A stretch of DNA of 64,000 nucleotides. Origin: JACQFZ01 sp045810625. GTDB lineage: Bacteria > Pseudomonadota > Gammaproteobacteria > Acidiferrobacterales > Sulfurifustaceae. This document shows, in pieces, positions 51,023 to 63,641 of this stretch. Both the position numbers and the translations under genes were made by a program. The stretch spans positions 1-64,000 of the forward strand of contig JBJMVQ010000002.1 of the NCBI GenBank assembly GCA_045810625.1, given 5' to 3'. Below the pieces are notes generated by a model. It made no database searches. It was not told the DNA's origin and was given only the letters and a program-made list of their open reading frames with translations. Positions within the stretch are counted from its first letter, which is position 1; every line of letters begins with the position of its first letter.

Positions 51023-51793
51023 TCATGCCTCGCCGGCGGCGCGGCAGATCGTCATAAACTCCTCCGCGACGAGGGATGCACCGCCGATCAAACCCCCGTC
51101 GATGTCCGGTTGCCGGAAGAGCTCGCGCGCGTTCGAACCTTTTACGCTGCCGCCGTAAAGTATCCGCACATTCGCCGCGATCCGCGCGTCTTGCATCGCA
51201 ATCTTCTTGCGCAGAAAGCGGTGCACTTCTTGCGCCTGCTCCGGAGTCGCCGTACGGCCGGTCCCAATTGCCCACACTGGTTCGTACGCGATCGTGGCGC
51301 GGGCGAGGCTTTGCACGCCGTTATGATCTAGCACGGCCCGCAACTGCCGCTCGACCACGGCTTCCGTCCGGCCCGACTCCCGCTCGGAAAGTGTCTCGCC
51401 GACGCACAGGATCGGCGTCAGATCCACCGCCAGAGCGGCCGCAAATTTTTCCGCGACGGCCGCGTCGGATTCGCCATATAGGGTGCGGCGCTCGGAATGC
51501 CCGACGATGACGTACGTGCATCCGGCGTCCCGCAGCATCGCTCCGGAAATCTCACCGGTGTAGGCGCCGCTCGCGTGCGCGTCGAGATTCTGTCCGCCCC
51601 ACGCGATGTTCGCCCCCGCAATCCGAAGCCGGTCAGCGACGAGCGGAATCAGAATAAACGGCGGGCAAACGGCGACGTCCACTGATCCAAGAGACGCGCG
51701 CTCCTTGAGAATGCCATCGATGAGCGTCGCGGCTTGCGCACGCGTTCCGTTCATCTTCCAGTTGCCCGCGACGAATGGGCGGCGTTCCGACAT
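51023..51793 (-). CDS. tpiA: Triosephosphate isomerase
   Basis: Interconverts dihydroxyacetone phosphate and glyceraldehyde 3-phosphate. The 256-residue (beta/alpha)8 barrel shows VAGNWKMNG (Lys), VGHSERRTLY (catalytic His), the catalytic-Glu loop YEPVWAIGTGRTA and YGGSVKGSNA for phosphate. The start MSERRPFVAGNWK is typical. It lies between glmM and secG. Confidence 0.98.
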   Translation of the reverse strand: MSERRPFVAGNWKMNGTRAQAATLIDGILKERASLGSVDVAVCPPFILIPLVADRLRIAGANIAWGGQNLDAHASGAYTGEISGAMLRDAGCTYVIVGHSERRTLYGESDAAVAEKFAAALAVDLTPILCVGETLSERESGRTEAVVERQLRAVLDHNGVQSLARATIAYEPVWAIGTGRTATPEQAQEVHRFLRKKIAMQDARIAANVRILYGGSVKGSNARELFRQPDIDGGLIGGASLVAEEFMTICRAAGEA

Positions 51794-51938
51794 GGGTTCT
51801 GAACCCCGAAAGACGCGCGATGTTACCGGCCCAATGGCGGGAAATCAATTTGAGCGAGGGCGAGAACGTCGGAAGCGGTTTCGCCCCCCAACTTGCGGCA
51901 CAAGCGAGCGGGCCGAAAAAGGGCAATGCCTGCGAACG

Positions 51939-53294
51939 CTACGCCGCCTGCTCGGACGCGCGCCGGACGACTTCGGCGAGTTGCTGCGAGAGCCGTTCTA
52001 CTTGCGCACGGTCGGCGCCTTCGACCATCACCCGAACGACCGGCTCGGTCCCGGAAGCGCGCAGCACCACCCGTCCCTGGCCGTTCAACTCCTGTTCAGC
52101 GGCGGTCACGGCGTTCTGTATCGTCGTCGAGGATTTCACATCGAAGCGCCGATTCGTCCGAACGTTGATCAGACGCTGCGGATAGATCTCCATTCCTCCC
52201 TGGAGGTCCGCGAGCGAGCGGCCGGTCCGCACCATGGCCGACAGTACCTGCAGCGCCGCGATGATGCCGTCGCCGGTGGTGAGCTTGTCGAGACAAATGA
52301 TATGGCCCGACGTCTCGCCGCCAAGATCCCAGCCGTTCTCGAGCAGCGCGTTCATCACGTAGCGGTCGCCGACTGCGGCACGTACAAACGGAATCTGGCG
52401 GCGCCGGCAGGCGAGCTCCAGACCGAAATTGCTCATGAGGGTACCGACGAGGCCGCCGCGAAGCATGCCGTTGGCGAGGCGGTCCATCGCGATGATGTAC
52501 AGCAGCTGGTCGCCGTCGACGACGTTCCCCGCCGCGTCGACCATGATCACCCGATCGCCGTCGCCATCGAGCGCGACGCCGAGATGCGCCCCCGCGTCAA
52601 CGACCGCGCGACGCAGGGTCTCGGGATAGGTCGAGCCGCATTTTTCGTTGATGTTGAAACCGTCGGGTTGATTGGCGATCGCGGTTACTTCGGCGCCGAG
52701 CTCACTAAACACGAGCGGCGCGACCTGATACGCCGCGCCGTTTGCGCAATCGACTACGATGCGCAGTCCTTCGAGGTTGGCGCGATGCGGGAACGTGCTT
52801 TTGCAGAACTCGATGTAGCGGCCACCCGCATCGTCGTAGCGTTTGGCCTTACCGAGCGCATTCGATCCCACCATCCGCAGCGGCTCGGCCATGACACGTT
52901 CGATCTCGAGCTCCACATCATCCGGCAGCTTGGTACCGTCAGCCGAGAAGAACTTGATGCCGTTGTCCTGATATGGATTGTGCGACGCACTGATGACGAT
53001 ACCCGCCCGGGCACGTGCGGTACGCGTGAGATAAGCAATGGCCGGGGTCGGCATCGGACCGAGCAGTCGGATGTCGACGCCGGCCGCCGAGAGGCCTGAC
53101 TCGAGCGCGGATTCGAGCAGGTAACCCGACACCCGCGTGTCTTTGCCGATCAGAATCTTGCCCGGATCGCCACTCTTCGCTCCGAGCACGCGGCCGGCGG
53201 CCCAGCCGAGCTTCAAGACGGCTTCCGGTGTGATCGGCTCGTCGCCGACCCGGCCGCGTACGCCATCGGTTCCGAAGTAGTTACGTTGGCCCAT
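51939..53294 (-). CDS. glmM: Phosphoglucosamine mutase
   Basis: Converts glucosamine-6-phosphate to glucosamine-1-phosphate for UDP-GlcNAc and peptidoglycan. 451 residues: the phosphoserine loop ISASHNPYQDNGIKF, the Mg2+-binding DGDGDR, the sugar-binding GGETSGH and the phosphate-binding RASGTEPVVRVM are all present. The start MGQRNYFGTDGVRG overlaps the end of folP by 14 bases. Confidence 0.98.
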   Translation of the reverse strand: MGQRNYFGTDGVRGRVGDEPITPEAVLKLGWAAGRVLGAKSGDPGKILIGKDTRVSGYLLESALESGLSAAGVDIRLLGPMPTPAIAYLTRTARARAGIVISASHNPYQDNGIKFFSADGTKLPDDVELEIERVMAEPLRMVGSNALGKAKRYDDAGGRYIEFCKSTFPHRANLEGLRIVVDCANGAAYQVAPLVFSELGAEVTAIANQPDGFNINEKCGSTYPETLRRAVVDAGAHLGVALDGDGDRVIMVDAAGNVVDGDQLLYIIAMDRLANGMLRGGLVGTLMSNFGLELACRRRQIPFVRAAVGDRYVMNALLENGWDLGGETSGHIICLDKLTTGDGIIAALQVLSAMVRTGRSLADLQGGMEIYPQRLINVRTNRRFDVKSSTTIQNAVTAAEQELNGQGRVVLRASGTEPVVRVMVEGADRAQVERLSQQLAEVVRRASEQAA

Positions 53295-54126
53295 CAGTCG
53301 CCCGTTCCTTTTCACCCATCTTATGGTTATAGACCGCTTCGAGCATGCGCAATGCCTGCACGGTCGGCGCCACGTCATGGACACGCACGATCCGCGCCCC
53401 GTTTTGCACCGCGATGAGGGCGAGCGCCACGCTCGGATGCACTCTCTCATCGACCGGCAAGTCCAGGAGCTTGCCGATCATCGACTTGCGCGAAAGCCCG
53501 GCGAGCACCGGCGCGAGCCGGGTCAGCTCGCACAGACGCCGCAAGAGTTCGAGATTGTGCTCGACGGTCTTGCCGAACCCGAAACCCGGGTCGATGAAGA
53601 TAAGCCCGCGCGGTATGCCGGCGGCGTGTGCGGCCGCAATGCGCGCCTCGAGGAATTCGCTCACCTCGCGCACGACGTCGGTATAGCACGGGTCGCGCTG
53701 CATGGTCGTCGGGTCGCCGCGCATGTGCATTAGGACGATCGGTCGACCGAGCTCGGCCGCGGCAGCGAGTGCGCCCGGTTCGAGCAGCGCACGCACGTCG
53801 TTGATCATCGCCGCCCCCGCGGCGACGGCGGCACGCATCACATCGGGCTTCGACGTGTCGACTGAAATCGGCACGTCCGTTTCGCGTGCGAGTCGTTCGA
53901 CAACCGGCACGACACGGTCGAGCTCCTCCTGAACGCTGACCGGCGGAGCACCCGGACGAGTCGATTCGCCGCCCACATCGATCATGGCCGCACCCTCTTC
54001 GACCATGGCGTGTGCCCGCGCCATTGCTCGATCTACCTGGAAGAACCGGCCGCCATCGGAGAACGAGTCCGGCGTAACATTAAGAATGCCCATGACCGCG
54101 ACGCGCGGCAGCTCCAACACCGACAT
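53281..54126 (-). CDS. folP: Dihydropteroate synthase
   Basis: Condenses p-aminobenzoate with dihydropterin pyrophosphate in folate synthesis; the sulfonamide target. 281 residues with MGILNVTPDSFSDGG, GGESTRPGA, MHMRGDP and DPGFGFGKT. I choose the ATG at 54126; a Met 17 codons upstream is also open. It lies between ftsH and glmM. Confidence 0.97.
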   Translation of the reverse strand: MSVLELPRVAVMGILNVTPDSFSDGGRFFQVDRAMARAHAMVEEGAAMIDVGGESTRPGAPPVSVQEELDRVVPVVERLARETDVPISVDTSKPDVMRAAVAAGAAMINDVRALLEPGALAAAAELGRPIVLMHMRGDPTTMQRDPCYTDVVREVSEFLEARIAAAHAAGIPRGLIFIDPGFGFGKTVEHNLELLRRLCELTRLAPVLAGLSRKSMIGKLLDLPVDERVHPSVALALIAVQNGARIVRVHDVAPTVQALRMLEAVYNHKMGEKERATDGPT

Positions 54127-54262
54127 GCGCGCTGTGGCGGCCCTGGAAGAATGAGTGGAGATAGCCGGCGATGCCATCGAGAGCGAAGAAGAGCGCTGGG
54201 TCCGAGGCGGCATTCTACCGCTTCGGACCCGTCTCCCCGATACAGAGGAACACGACCGGACG

Positions 54263-56182
54263 TTAACCCGTGCTGGTGCCCGGCGCACCGAAGGAAGGTT
54301 TCACCCGAGGCTTGGCTTTTTGCCGCTTGCTGCGGCCCTCGGTGTCGCCGCCACCGGACGAGTCGCCCAAGCCCTCGGGCGGCCGGGGGTCACGGCCCTG
54401 CATGATATCCTCGATCTGCTCGGCGTCGAGCGTCTCCCATTCGAGCAGGGCCTTCGCCATCTTTTCGATCTTGTCCGCGCTCTCCTCGATGATCGAGCGG
54501 GCGCGCGAGTACTGCTCATCGATGATGCGCCGAATCTCCTTGTCCACGGCTTCCGCCACCGAGTCAGACATGTTCTTGTGCGTCATCACGTCGCGGCCGA
54601 GGAAAACCTCGGACTGATTCTCGCCGTACACCCGGGTGCCGAGCGCGTCCGACATGCCCCAGCGCATGACCATGTTCCGCGCGAGGTCGGTCGCTCGCTC
54701 GAAATCGTTCGCAGCGCCGGTGGTCATCTGTTTCATGAAGACCTCTTCGGCGATGCGTCCGCCCATCAACACGGAGATAGTCGACAATAGCGAGTCGCGG
54801 TCGTGGCTGAAGCGGTCCTCGGTCGGGAGCTGCATCGTGACACCGAGCGCGCGCCCACGCGGAATGATCGTCACCTTATGTACCGGATCGGTGTTCGGGA
54901 GCAGCTTCGCCACGACCGTATGCCCCGACTCGTGGTAAGCGGTGTTCATCCGCTCCTTCTCCGGCATCACGATCGAGCGACGCTCGGCGCCCATGACGAT
55001 CTTGTCCTTCGCCTTCTCGAAATCCTCCATGTCGACCAGGCGTTTGTTCGCACGCGCGGCGAAGAGAGCGGCTTCGTTGACGAGATTCGCCAGATCCGCG
55101 CCGGAAAAACCCGGCGTTCCGCGCGCGATGATGTTGGTATCGACGTCTTCCGCCGCCGGCACCTTGCGCATGTGCACTCTGAGAATCTGCTCACGCCCGC
55201 GGATGTCGGGTAGCGGAACATACACCTGCCGGTCGAAACGACCCGGACGCAACAGCGCCGGATCGAGCACGTCCGGACGGTTGGTCGCCGCGATGACGAT
55301 CACGCCCTCGGTGCCCTCGAAACCGTCCATTTCGACGAGCAGCTGGTTCAAAGTCTGTTCGCGCTCGTCATGACCACCGCCCAAGCCGGCGCCGCGCTGT
55401 CGACCCACGGCGTCGATCTCGTCGATGAAAATGATGCAGGGCGCGTGCTTCTTCGCTTGATCGAACATGTCGCGCACGCGCGACGCCCCGACGCCGACGA
55501 ACATTTCGACGAAATCCGAGCCCGAGATGGAGAAGAACGGCACTTTCGCTTCGCCCGCGATCGCTTTCGCGAGCAGCGTCTTGCCCGTGCCCGGCTGCCC
55601 GGTCATCAGCACGCCTTTCGGAATGCGCCCGCCGAGTTTCTGAAACTTGGACGGGTCACGCAGAAACTCGACGAGCTCCTGAACCTCTTCCTTCGCTTCT
55701 TCGACGCCCGCCACGTCTTCGAACGTGGTTTTGTTTTGCTCTTCCGTCAGCATGCGCGCCTTGCTCTTTCCGAAGCTCATGGCGCCGCGGCCGCCAACGC
55801 CGCCTTGCATCTGACGCATAAAGAAGATCCACACGCCGACCAGCAGCAGTAACGGAAACCAGTTTATAAAAATGGTAAGCAGCAGCGATTGCTCCTCCTG
55901 CGGCTTCGCGTCGAAATTGACGCCGTGTTCCAGCAAGAGGGTTACCAACCCCGGGTCGTTCGGCGAATACGTCGTGAACTGCTCGTTACTCTTGAGCCTC
56001 CCACTAACCTCCCGCCCTTGAATCGTCACGCGCTCGACTTCGTTCGTCTTCACCTTCTGGACGAACTGCGAGTATTCCATCGGACGCGCTGCGGCTTGCC
56101 GATTGCCGAAGTTGTTGAAAACCGACATCAGCACTACGGCGATAACGAGCCACAGCAGCAGGTTCTTCGTGAGATTGTTCAA
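54263..56182 (-). CDS. ftsH: ATP-dependent zinc metalloprotease FtsH
   Basis: Membrane-anchored AAA+ protease that removes damaged membrane proteins and regulators such as LpxC in E. coli. 639 residues: two membrane helices (about 5-22 and 103-121) flank a periplasmic loop. Walker A is GQPGTGKT, Walker B is CIIFIDEID, the SRH is RPDVLDPALLRPGRFD, and the zinc site is HESGH with a distal Asp. The C terminus has a Gly/Arg/Lys-rich tail. It lies 70 bases after rlmE. Confidence 0.98.
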   Translation of the reverse strand: MNNLTKNLLLWLVIAVVLMSVFNNFGNRQAAARPMEYSQFVQKVKTNEVERVTIQGREVSGRLKSNEQFTTYSPNDPGLVTLLLEHGVNFDAKPQEEQSLLLTIFINWFPLLLLVGVWIFFMRQMQGGVGGRGAMSFGKSKARMLTEEQNKTTFEDVAGVEEAKEEVQELVEFLRDPSKFQKLGGRIPKGVLMTGQPGTGKTLLAKAIAGEAKVPFFSISGSDFVEMFVGVGASRVRDMFDQAKKHAPCIIFIDEIDAVGRQRGAGLGGGHDEREQTLNQLLVEMDGFEGTEGVIVIAATNRPDVLDPALLRPGRFDRQVYVPLPDIRGREQILRVHMRKVPAAEDVDTNIIARGTPGFSGADLANLVNEAALFAARANKRLVDMEDFEKAKDKIVMGAERRSIVMPEKERMNTAYHESGHTVVAKLLPNTDPVHKVTIIPRGRALGVTMQLPTEDRFSHDRDSLLSTISVLMGGRIAEEVFMKQMTTGAANDFERATDLARNMVMRWGMSDALGTRVYGENQSEVFLGRDVMTHKNMSDSVAEAVDKEIRRIIDEQYSRARSIIEESADKIEKMAKALLEWETLDAEQIEDIMQGRDPRPPEGLGDSSGGGDTEGRSKRQKAKPRVKPSFGAPGTSTG

Positions 56183-56252
56183 GGGGACCTCTGTTCGTCT
56201 GACGAACGAAAAAACGGCGATCCTATTGTGCTCCTTCGCTGCCGCAAATACA

Positions 56253-56903
56253 TTAGTCGCGCGGCGAATGCGGCGGCGTGGGTAGCCGACCCGTAAAGCC
56301 TTTGGCGAGCAGATAAACTTCGCGGCTCTCGTTGCGGGACGCGCCCGGTTTGCGCGTCGCGACTTTACTAAAGCGCCGCCGCAGTTCTGCCATCAGCTCT
56401 GCAAACCCCGCTCCTTGAAAGGTCTTCAGCAGGATGGCGCCACCGGGCCGCAAGGCGGTCTCCGCGAATTCGACCGCCTTTTCAGCGAGTTCCATCGCAC
56501 GCGCCTGATCCGTGGCCGCTATGCCGGTGATATTGGGGGCCATGTCCGAAATTACAAGATCGGCCGGTCCATCGAGCCTTGCCTTTATCGAGTCTAGCAC
56601 TTGAGGCTCCAGGAAGTTTCCCTGAATGAAGTCGACACCAGGAATCGCATCGAGCGGCAAAATGTCGACAGCGATCACCCGCCCGTTCGGTTTCACACGC
56701 GTCGCCGCGTACTCGGACCAACCACCGGGTGCGGCGCCGAGATCCACGACAACCAGACCCGGACGCAGCAATTTCTCGCGCGCATCGATCTCGGCGAGTT
56801 TGTAGTGCGCGCGCGAGCGCGCGCCTTCCTGCCGTGCGCGTTTTACGTACGGATCACGAAAATGACGTTGCAGCCACGCTTGGCTGCTTTTGCTGCGGGG
56901 CAT
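56253..56903 (-). CDS. rlmE: 23S rRNA (uridine-2'-O)-methyltransferase
   Basis: Methylates U2552 in the ribosomal A-loop. 216 residues, with RARQEGARSRAHYKL at the start and the SAM site DLGAAPGGWSEYAA. The catalytic Lys-Asp-Lys-Glu set is in the expected places (KL, DMAPN, LLKTFQGAG, SREVYLLAKGF). It precedes ftsH as usual. The RNA-binding gene yhbY, often divergent here, is not present. Confidence 0.97.
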   Translation of the reverse strand: MPRSKSSQAWLQRHFRDPYVKRARQEGARSRAHYKLAEIDAREKLLRPGLVVVDLGAAPGGWSEYAATRVKPNGRVIAVDILPLDAIPGVDFIQGNFLEPQVLDSIKARLDGPADLVISDMAPNITGIAATDQARAMELAEKAVEFAETALRPGGAILLKTFQGAGFAELMAELRRRFSKVATRKPGASRNESREVYLLAKGFTGRLPTPPHSPRD

Positions 56904-57033
56904 GTCGAAGCTTTAGCTAAAAACCGGACGCTATACGCCGGGAGCGAAAATGATTAGGGAGGGTCTGGTTGCTCGTGTCAATAACGATCGCGAGAGCCGG
57001 CTAAAAAAGTGCCTCCTCCGCGCGGGTCATCGA

Positions 57034-57506
57034 CTAGACGTAGCGGACTTCCAGAATTTCGTACTGGCGCATGCCGCCCGGTACCTGAACCTCGACGACA
57101 TCGCCCTGCTCCTTGCCGATCAGCGCGCGTGCGATCGGCGAGCTGATCGAAATCTTGCCCTGTGCGATGTCGGCTTCGTGGTCGCCCACGATTTGATAAG
57201 TCACCGTCTGACCGGAATGTTCCTCGTACAGTTCCAGCGTTGCGCCGAACACTACCCGTCCGTTGGCGTTGATCGTCGTCGGGTCGATGACTTGTGCATT
57301 CGCGAGGCGATGCTCCAAGTCGTTGATCCGCGCCTCCAGCAGACCTTGCTGCTCCTTCGCGGCGTGGTATTCCGCGTTCTCGGACAGATCGCCGTGCGCG
57401 CGTGCTTCGGCGATCGCCTGAATAATGCGCGGCCGCTCCACGGTCTTCATGCGATCGAGGTCCGCTCTCAGCCGCTCAGCGCCGCTGACGGTCATCGGTA
57501 TTTTGC

Positions 57507-57510
<4 letters not shown>
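57034..57510 (-). CDS. greA: Transcription elongation factor GreA
   Basis: Rescues backtracked RNA polymerase by stimulating transcript cleavage. 158 residues: an N-terminal coiled-coil finger (with ENAEYHAAKEQQG at its tip region, carrying the acidic pair) and a C-terminal FKBP-like domain (SPIARALIGKEQGDVVEVQVPGG). Its ATG overlaps the carB stop as ATGA. Confidence 0.98.
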
Positions 57511-60734
<3,224 letters not shown>

Positions 60735-60750
60735 AGGAGAGAGACTGGAC

Positions 60751-61923
60751 TCAGGCGCGTTTCTCGGCGACGACCGGAAGCTCGGCTCGTTGCCCAGCGT
60801 GCTGTTCCATCAATTTAATGAAGCGATCGAAGAGCGGCTGCACGTCGTGCGGGCCGGGGCTCGCTTCCGGGTGACCCTGGAAACAAAACGCCGGCACATC
60901 GGTACGTGCCAAACCCTGCACCGAGCCGTCGAAGAGGGAACGGTGCGTCACGCGCAGGTTAGAAGGCAGACTCGCTTCGTCGACGGCGAAGCCGTGGTTT
61001 TGACTGCTGATCATGACGCGACCCGTGTCGATCTCGAGAACCGGGTGATTGGCGCCGTGATGACCGAATTTCATCTTCATCGTGCGCGCGCCGGACGCGA
61101 GCCCGAGCAGCTGATGGCCGAGGCAGATGCCGAATACCGGCACGCCCGCGGCGATCAAGCGTTTGATGGCCTCGATCGCGTAGTCGCACGGCTCCGGATC
61201 GCCGGGCCCGTTCGACAGGAAAATGCCGTCCGGTTGCATTTGCAGCGCCTGCTGCGCCGAGGTCATCGCCGGCACGACCGTGACGCGACAACCACGGTCG
61301 ACAAGCATACGGAGAATGTTGCGCTTCACGCCGTAGTCGAACGCCACCACGTGAAACTGGCCCTTACGCCGCGCGTACCCGGTTCCGAGCTCCCAGCCAC
61401 CCTCGTCCCACGTGTAGGGCTCGCGCACGCTCACAACCTTCGCGAGGTCCATGCCTTTAAGTCCCGGGAAGGCACGGGCGGCCGCGACAGCGGCCTTCTT
61501 ATCGAGCTTCTTGCCTTTCTCGACGGCGAGAATGCAGCCGTTCTGTGCGCCCTTGTCGCGCAACAGCCGAGTCAGGCGGCGCGTGTCGATATCGGCAATC
61601 CCCACCAGACGGTGGCGCTGCATGAAGTCGGTCAGTGTCTCGCTCGAACGGAAGTTGCTCGCCCGCAACGGTAGATCGCGAATTATCAGCCCTTCGGCGT
61701 AAACCCGCGCCGACTCCATATCCTCGGGGTTGGCGCCCGCGTTGCCGATGTGCGGATAGGTGAGGGTGACGATCTGTTTGTAGTAGGAAGGGTCCGTCAG
61801 GATTTCCTGATAACCCGTCATCGCCGTGTTGAATACCACCTCGCCCACTGCCTGTCCCGGAATACCGATCGACTCCCCGTAGAACAGGGAGCCATCTTCC
61901 AGAGCCAGTAGTGCAGACGGCAT
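60751..61923 (-). CDS. carA: Carbamoyl-phosphate synthase small subunit
   Basis: Glutamine amidotransferase subunit, 390 residues. Class-I motifs are GICLGHQLLGLA (nucleophilic Cys) and FQGHPEASPGPHD (His and Glu). The N-terminal carA domain (FGESIG-like, MTGYQEILTDPSY) is present. I use the ATG at 61923 (MPSALLALEDG). A 12-pair hairpin lies 24 bases before the start; see the regulatory entry. Confidence 0.98.
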   Translation of the reverse strand: MPSALLALEDGSLFYGESIGIPGQAVGEVVFNTAMTGYQEILTDPSYYKQIVTLTYPHIGNAGANPEDMESARVYAEGLIIRDLPLRASNFRSSETLTDFMQRHRLVGIADIDTRRLTRLLRDKGAQNGCILAVEKGKKLDKKAAVAAARAFPGLKGMDLAKVVSVREPYTWDEGGWELGTGYARRKGQFHVVAFDYGVKRNILRMLVDRGCRVTVVPAMTSAQQALQMQPDGIFLSNGPGDPEPCDYAIEAIKRLIAAGVPVFGICLGHQLLGLASGARTMKMKFGHHGANHPVLEIDTGRVMISSQNHGFAVDEASLPSNLRVTHRSLFDGSVQGLARTDVPAFCFQGHPEASPGPHDVQPLFDRFIKLMEQHAGQRAELPVVAEKRA

Positions 61924-61942
61924 CAACAAACCTCGCGCGCGC

Positions 61943-61974
61943 AGCAAAACCGGGGCAGGCATCTGCCCCGGTTT
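61943..61974 (-). promoter_or_regulatory. Terminator-like hairpin in the carA leader
   Basis: AAACCGGGGCAG pairs perfectly with CTGCCCCGGTTT (12 pairs, four-base loop). On the minus strand it is followed by a short T-run (TTTTGC). It lies only about 24 bases before the carA start, leaving no room for a promoter in between, so transcription of carA must cross it. It suggests attenuation or is the end of the upstream transcript. Confidence 0.65.
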
Positions 61975-61993
61975 ATCCTCAATTCAGTGGAAT

Positions 61994-62025
61994 CCGCCGT
62001 CCCGCATTTTACGGGATGCCGGCGG
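61994..62025 (-). other. Hairpin downstream of the outer-membrane protein gene
   Basis: CCGCC-G-TCCCG pairs with CGGGA-TGCC-GGCGG across a seven-base loop (CATTTTA), with internal mismatches. No T-run follows. It probably stabilises or ends the transcript of the upstream gene. Confidence 0.4.
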
Positions 62026-62075
62026 AGAAGATCAACGAGGACCGGCTATCGATCCTCTGTCCCGCGCGCGAACGA

Positions 62076-62657
62076 CTATAGGTGGCCGCTGAACACGACG
62101 CCGATGCCGTTCGCGCTCGCGGACGCGCTGGTCCCTTCCACCTCATAATCGAGCGCCGTGTACCGCACCCCGATATTCATGTTCTTGTTGATGCGATAGT
62201 CGAGCTGCAGCAGGAACCCGAGGCTGTCCTTGAACTGAAAATTACCGCTGATGACGCCGGTGCCGTGCACCTTCGGGTCGAGGTGATAGGTCGCGCCGGC
62301 GCCGAGCCGGATTGTCGGCCAGCGGTAAAATACGAGGGCATCGATCGGCCAGCGCGACCACGTGACAGAGCCGTTGGACGCCGTGATGTCGTCGACCTTG
62401 TACGAAATGGCGAGCTCGGCTTCGATGTTCTCCGCTTCGTTGATCATCGAGACGCCGCCGCCGAAATAAAGGCCGCCGTTGGCTTTGATGTTCTGCGTAT
62501 CACCGCCGCTGAACGTGACGGTCATGAGCGTGTCGCCGCCCGTGTCGTATCCGGCCTGATAGTGAAACTTGGTATCGAGTGCCATTGCCGCCGACGCCGC
62601 GACGCTCAGCGACGTGGCGCTAATGGCGACGAACATCCTGCGCAGGATGCGTTTCAT
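62076..62657 (-). CDS. Outer-membrane beta-barrel protein, YfaZ-like
   Basis: A 193-residue exported protein. Residues 1-26 are a signal peptide (MKRILRRMF, then an Ala/Ser core ending Ala-Met-Ala). The mature part is rich in alternating hydrophobic/polar strands, ends in a C-terminal strand with Phe and Leu (VVFSGHL), and has Gly/Asn-rich turns, as in small outer-membrane barrels. Similarity to YfaZ-type proteins is by pattern only. GGGGAGG precedes the ATG. Function unknown; perhaps a porin or scaffold. It lies between dapB and carA. Confidence 0.75.
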   Translation of the reverse strand: MKRILRRMFVAISATSLSVAASAAMALDTKFHYQAGYDTGGDTLMTVTFSGGDTQNIKANGGLYFGGGVSMINEAENIEAELAISYKVDDITASNGSVTWSRWPIDALVFYRWPTIRLGAGATYHLDPKVHGTGVISGNFQFKDSLGFLLQLDYRINKNMNIGVRYTALDYEVEGTSASASANGIGVVFSGHL

Positions 62658-62767
62658 GCGTGCTGCCTCCCCGTGTGGTTATGAAATAGCCTAAACGGGC
62701 CGACTTCCCCGTCGTTCGGCTCCCCGAATTTACTGACGGTCTAAGGTTTATTAGTCCGAAGACGCGA

Positions 62768-63556
62768 TCAACGCAAGCCGAGCACGTCCTGCATGTCGTA
62801 GAGGCCGGGACCTCGCGCCGCAAGCCAGCGTGCGGCCCGCAGCGCCCCATCCGCGAACGTGCGTCGCGACTCCGCGCGATGGGTGATCTCTACTCGCTCG
62901 CCGGGTCCGGCGAAGAGCACGGTGTGATCGCCGACGATCTCGCCCGCACGCAGGACGGCAAATCCGATCCCCTTCGGCGGACGCGCGCCGTTGCGATCGG
63001 GCGGGAGGCGTTCAGCATCGAAGGTCGAGCCGCGCGCCGCGGCGACCACCTCGCCCATACGCTTCGCCGTGCCCGAAGGCGCGTCGATTTTATGCCGGTG
63101 GTGCGCTTCGAGGATTTCGACGTCGAAAGAAGCGTCGAGCACGCGGGCGGAAATTTCGAGGAGCTTCAGACAAAGATTCACGCCGACGCTCATGTTCGGC
63201 GCAAACACCACACCGATCTCGCGCGCCGCCGCCGCAATTCGTTCGCGCCCGGCGGCGTCGAACCCGGTCGTGCCGATCACGATTTTCTTCTTTGCGGCGA
63301 TGCAATGCGCGAGGTGCTCGAGCGTCGGTTCCGGACGGGTAAAGTCGATCAGGACGTCGAAGTCGTCGGCAAGCGTACTACTTACCGTTACCCCGAGCGG
63401 TCCGACGCCGGCAAGGGTGCCCGCATCCACCCCCAACGCACCGGAGGCCTGCCCCTCGAGCGCGCCCGTAACCTTGAGATCAGGAGCGCGCGCCGCGGCC
63501 TCGATGAGCGCACGCCCCATGCGTCCGGCGGCGCCGGCGATGGCGACACGAACCAT
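62768..63556 (-). CDS. dapB: 4-hydroxy-tetrahydrodipicolinate reductase
   Basis: NAD(P)H reductase of the lysine/diaminopimelate pathway. 262 residues with the N-terminal nucleotide loop GAAGRMGR and the catalytic segment EAHHRHKIDAPSGTA (His-His and Lys). GTTGF and the C-terminal FADGALRAARWL helix are also present. The start MVRVAIAG at 63556 is chosen because the open frame upstream shows no resemblance. It diverges from the MgtC-like gene. Confidence 0.97.
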   Translation of the reverse strand: MVRVAIAGAAGRMGRALIEAAARAPDLKVTGALEGQASGALGVDAGTLAGVGPLGVTVSSTLADDFDVLIDFTRPEPTLEHLAHCIAAKKKIVIGTTGFDAAGRERIAAAAREIGVVFAPNMSVGVNLCLKLLEISARVLDASFDVEILEAHHRHKIDAPSGTAKRMGEVVAAARGSTFDAERLPPDRNGARPPKGIGFAVLRAGEIVGDHTVLFAGPGERVEITHRAESRRTFADGALRAARWLAARGPGLYDMQDVLGLR

Positions 63557-63641
63557 GGCGAAAAACCCCACATGAAAGCGGCGGCCAGAATAATCGATTT
63601 CGTTCGCAGCGACTATTGCCGGGTCGGTATAAACTTGCGAC

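Noticed and set aside
56976..56981. TTGACA box upstream of rlmE as promoter
   Set aside because: The best -10-like partner (TAATCA) is 19 bases away and a poor match.
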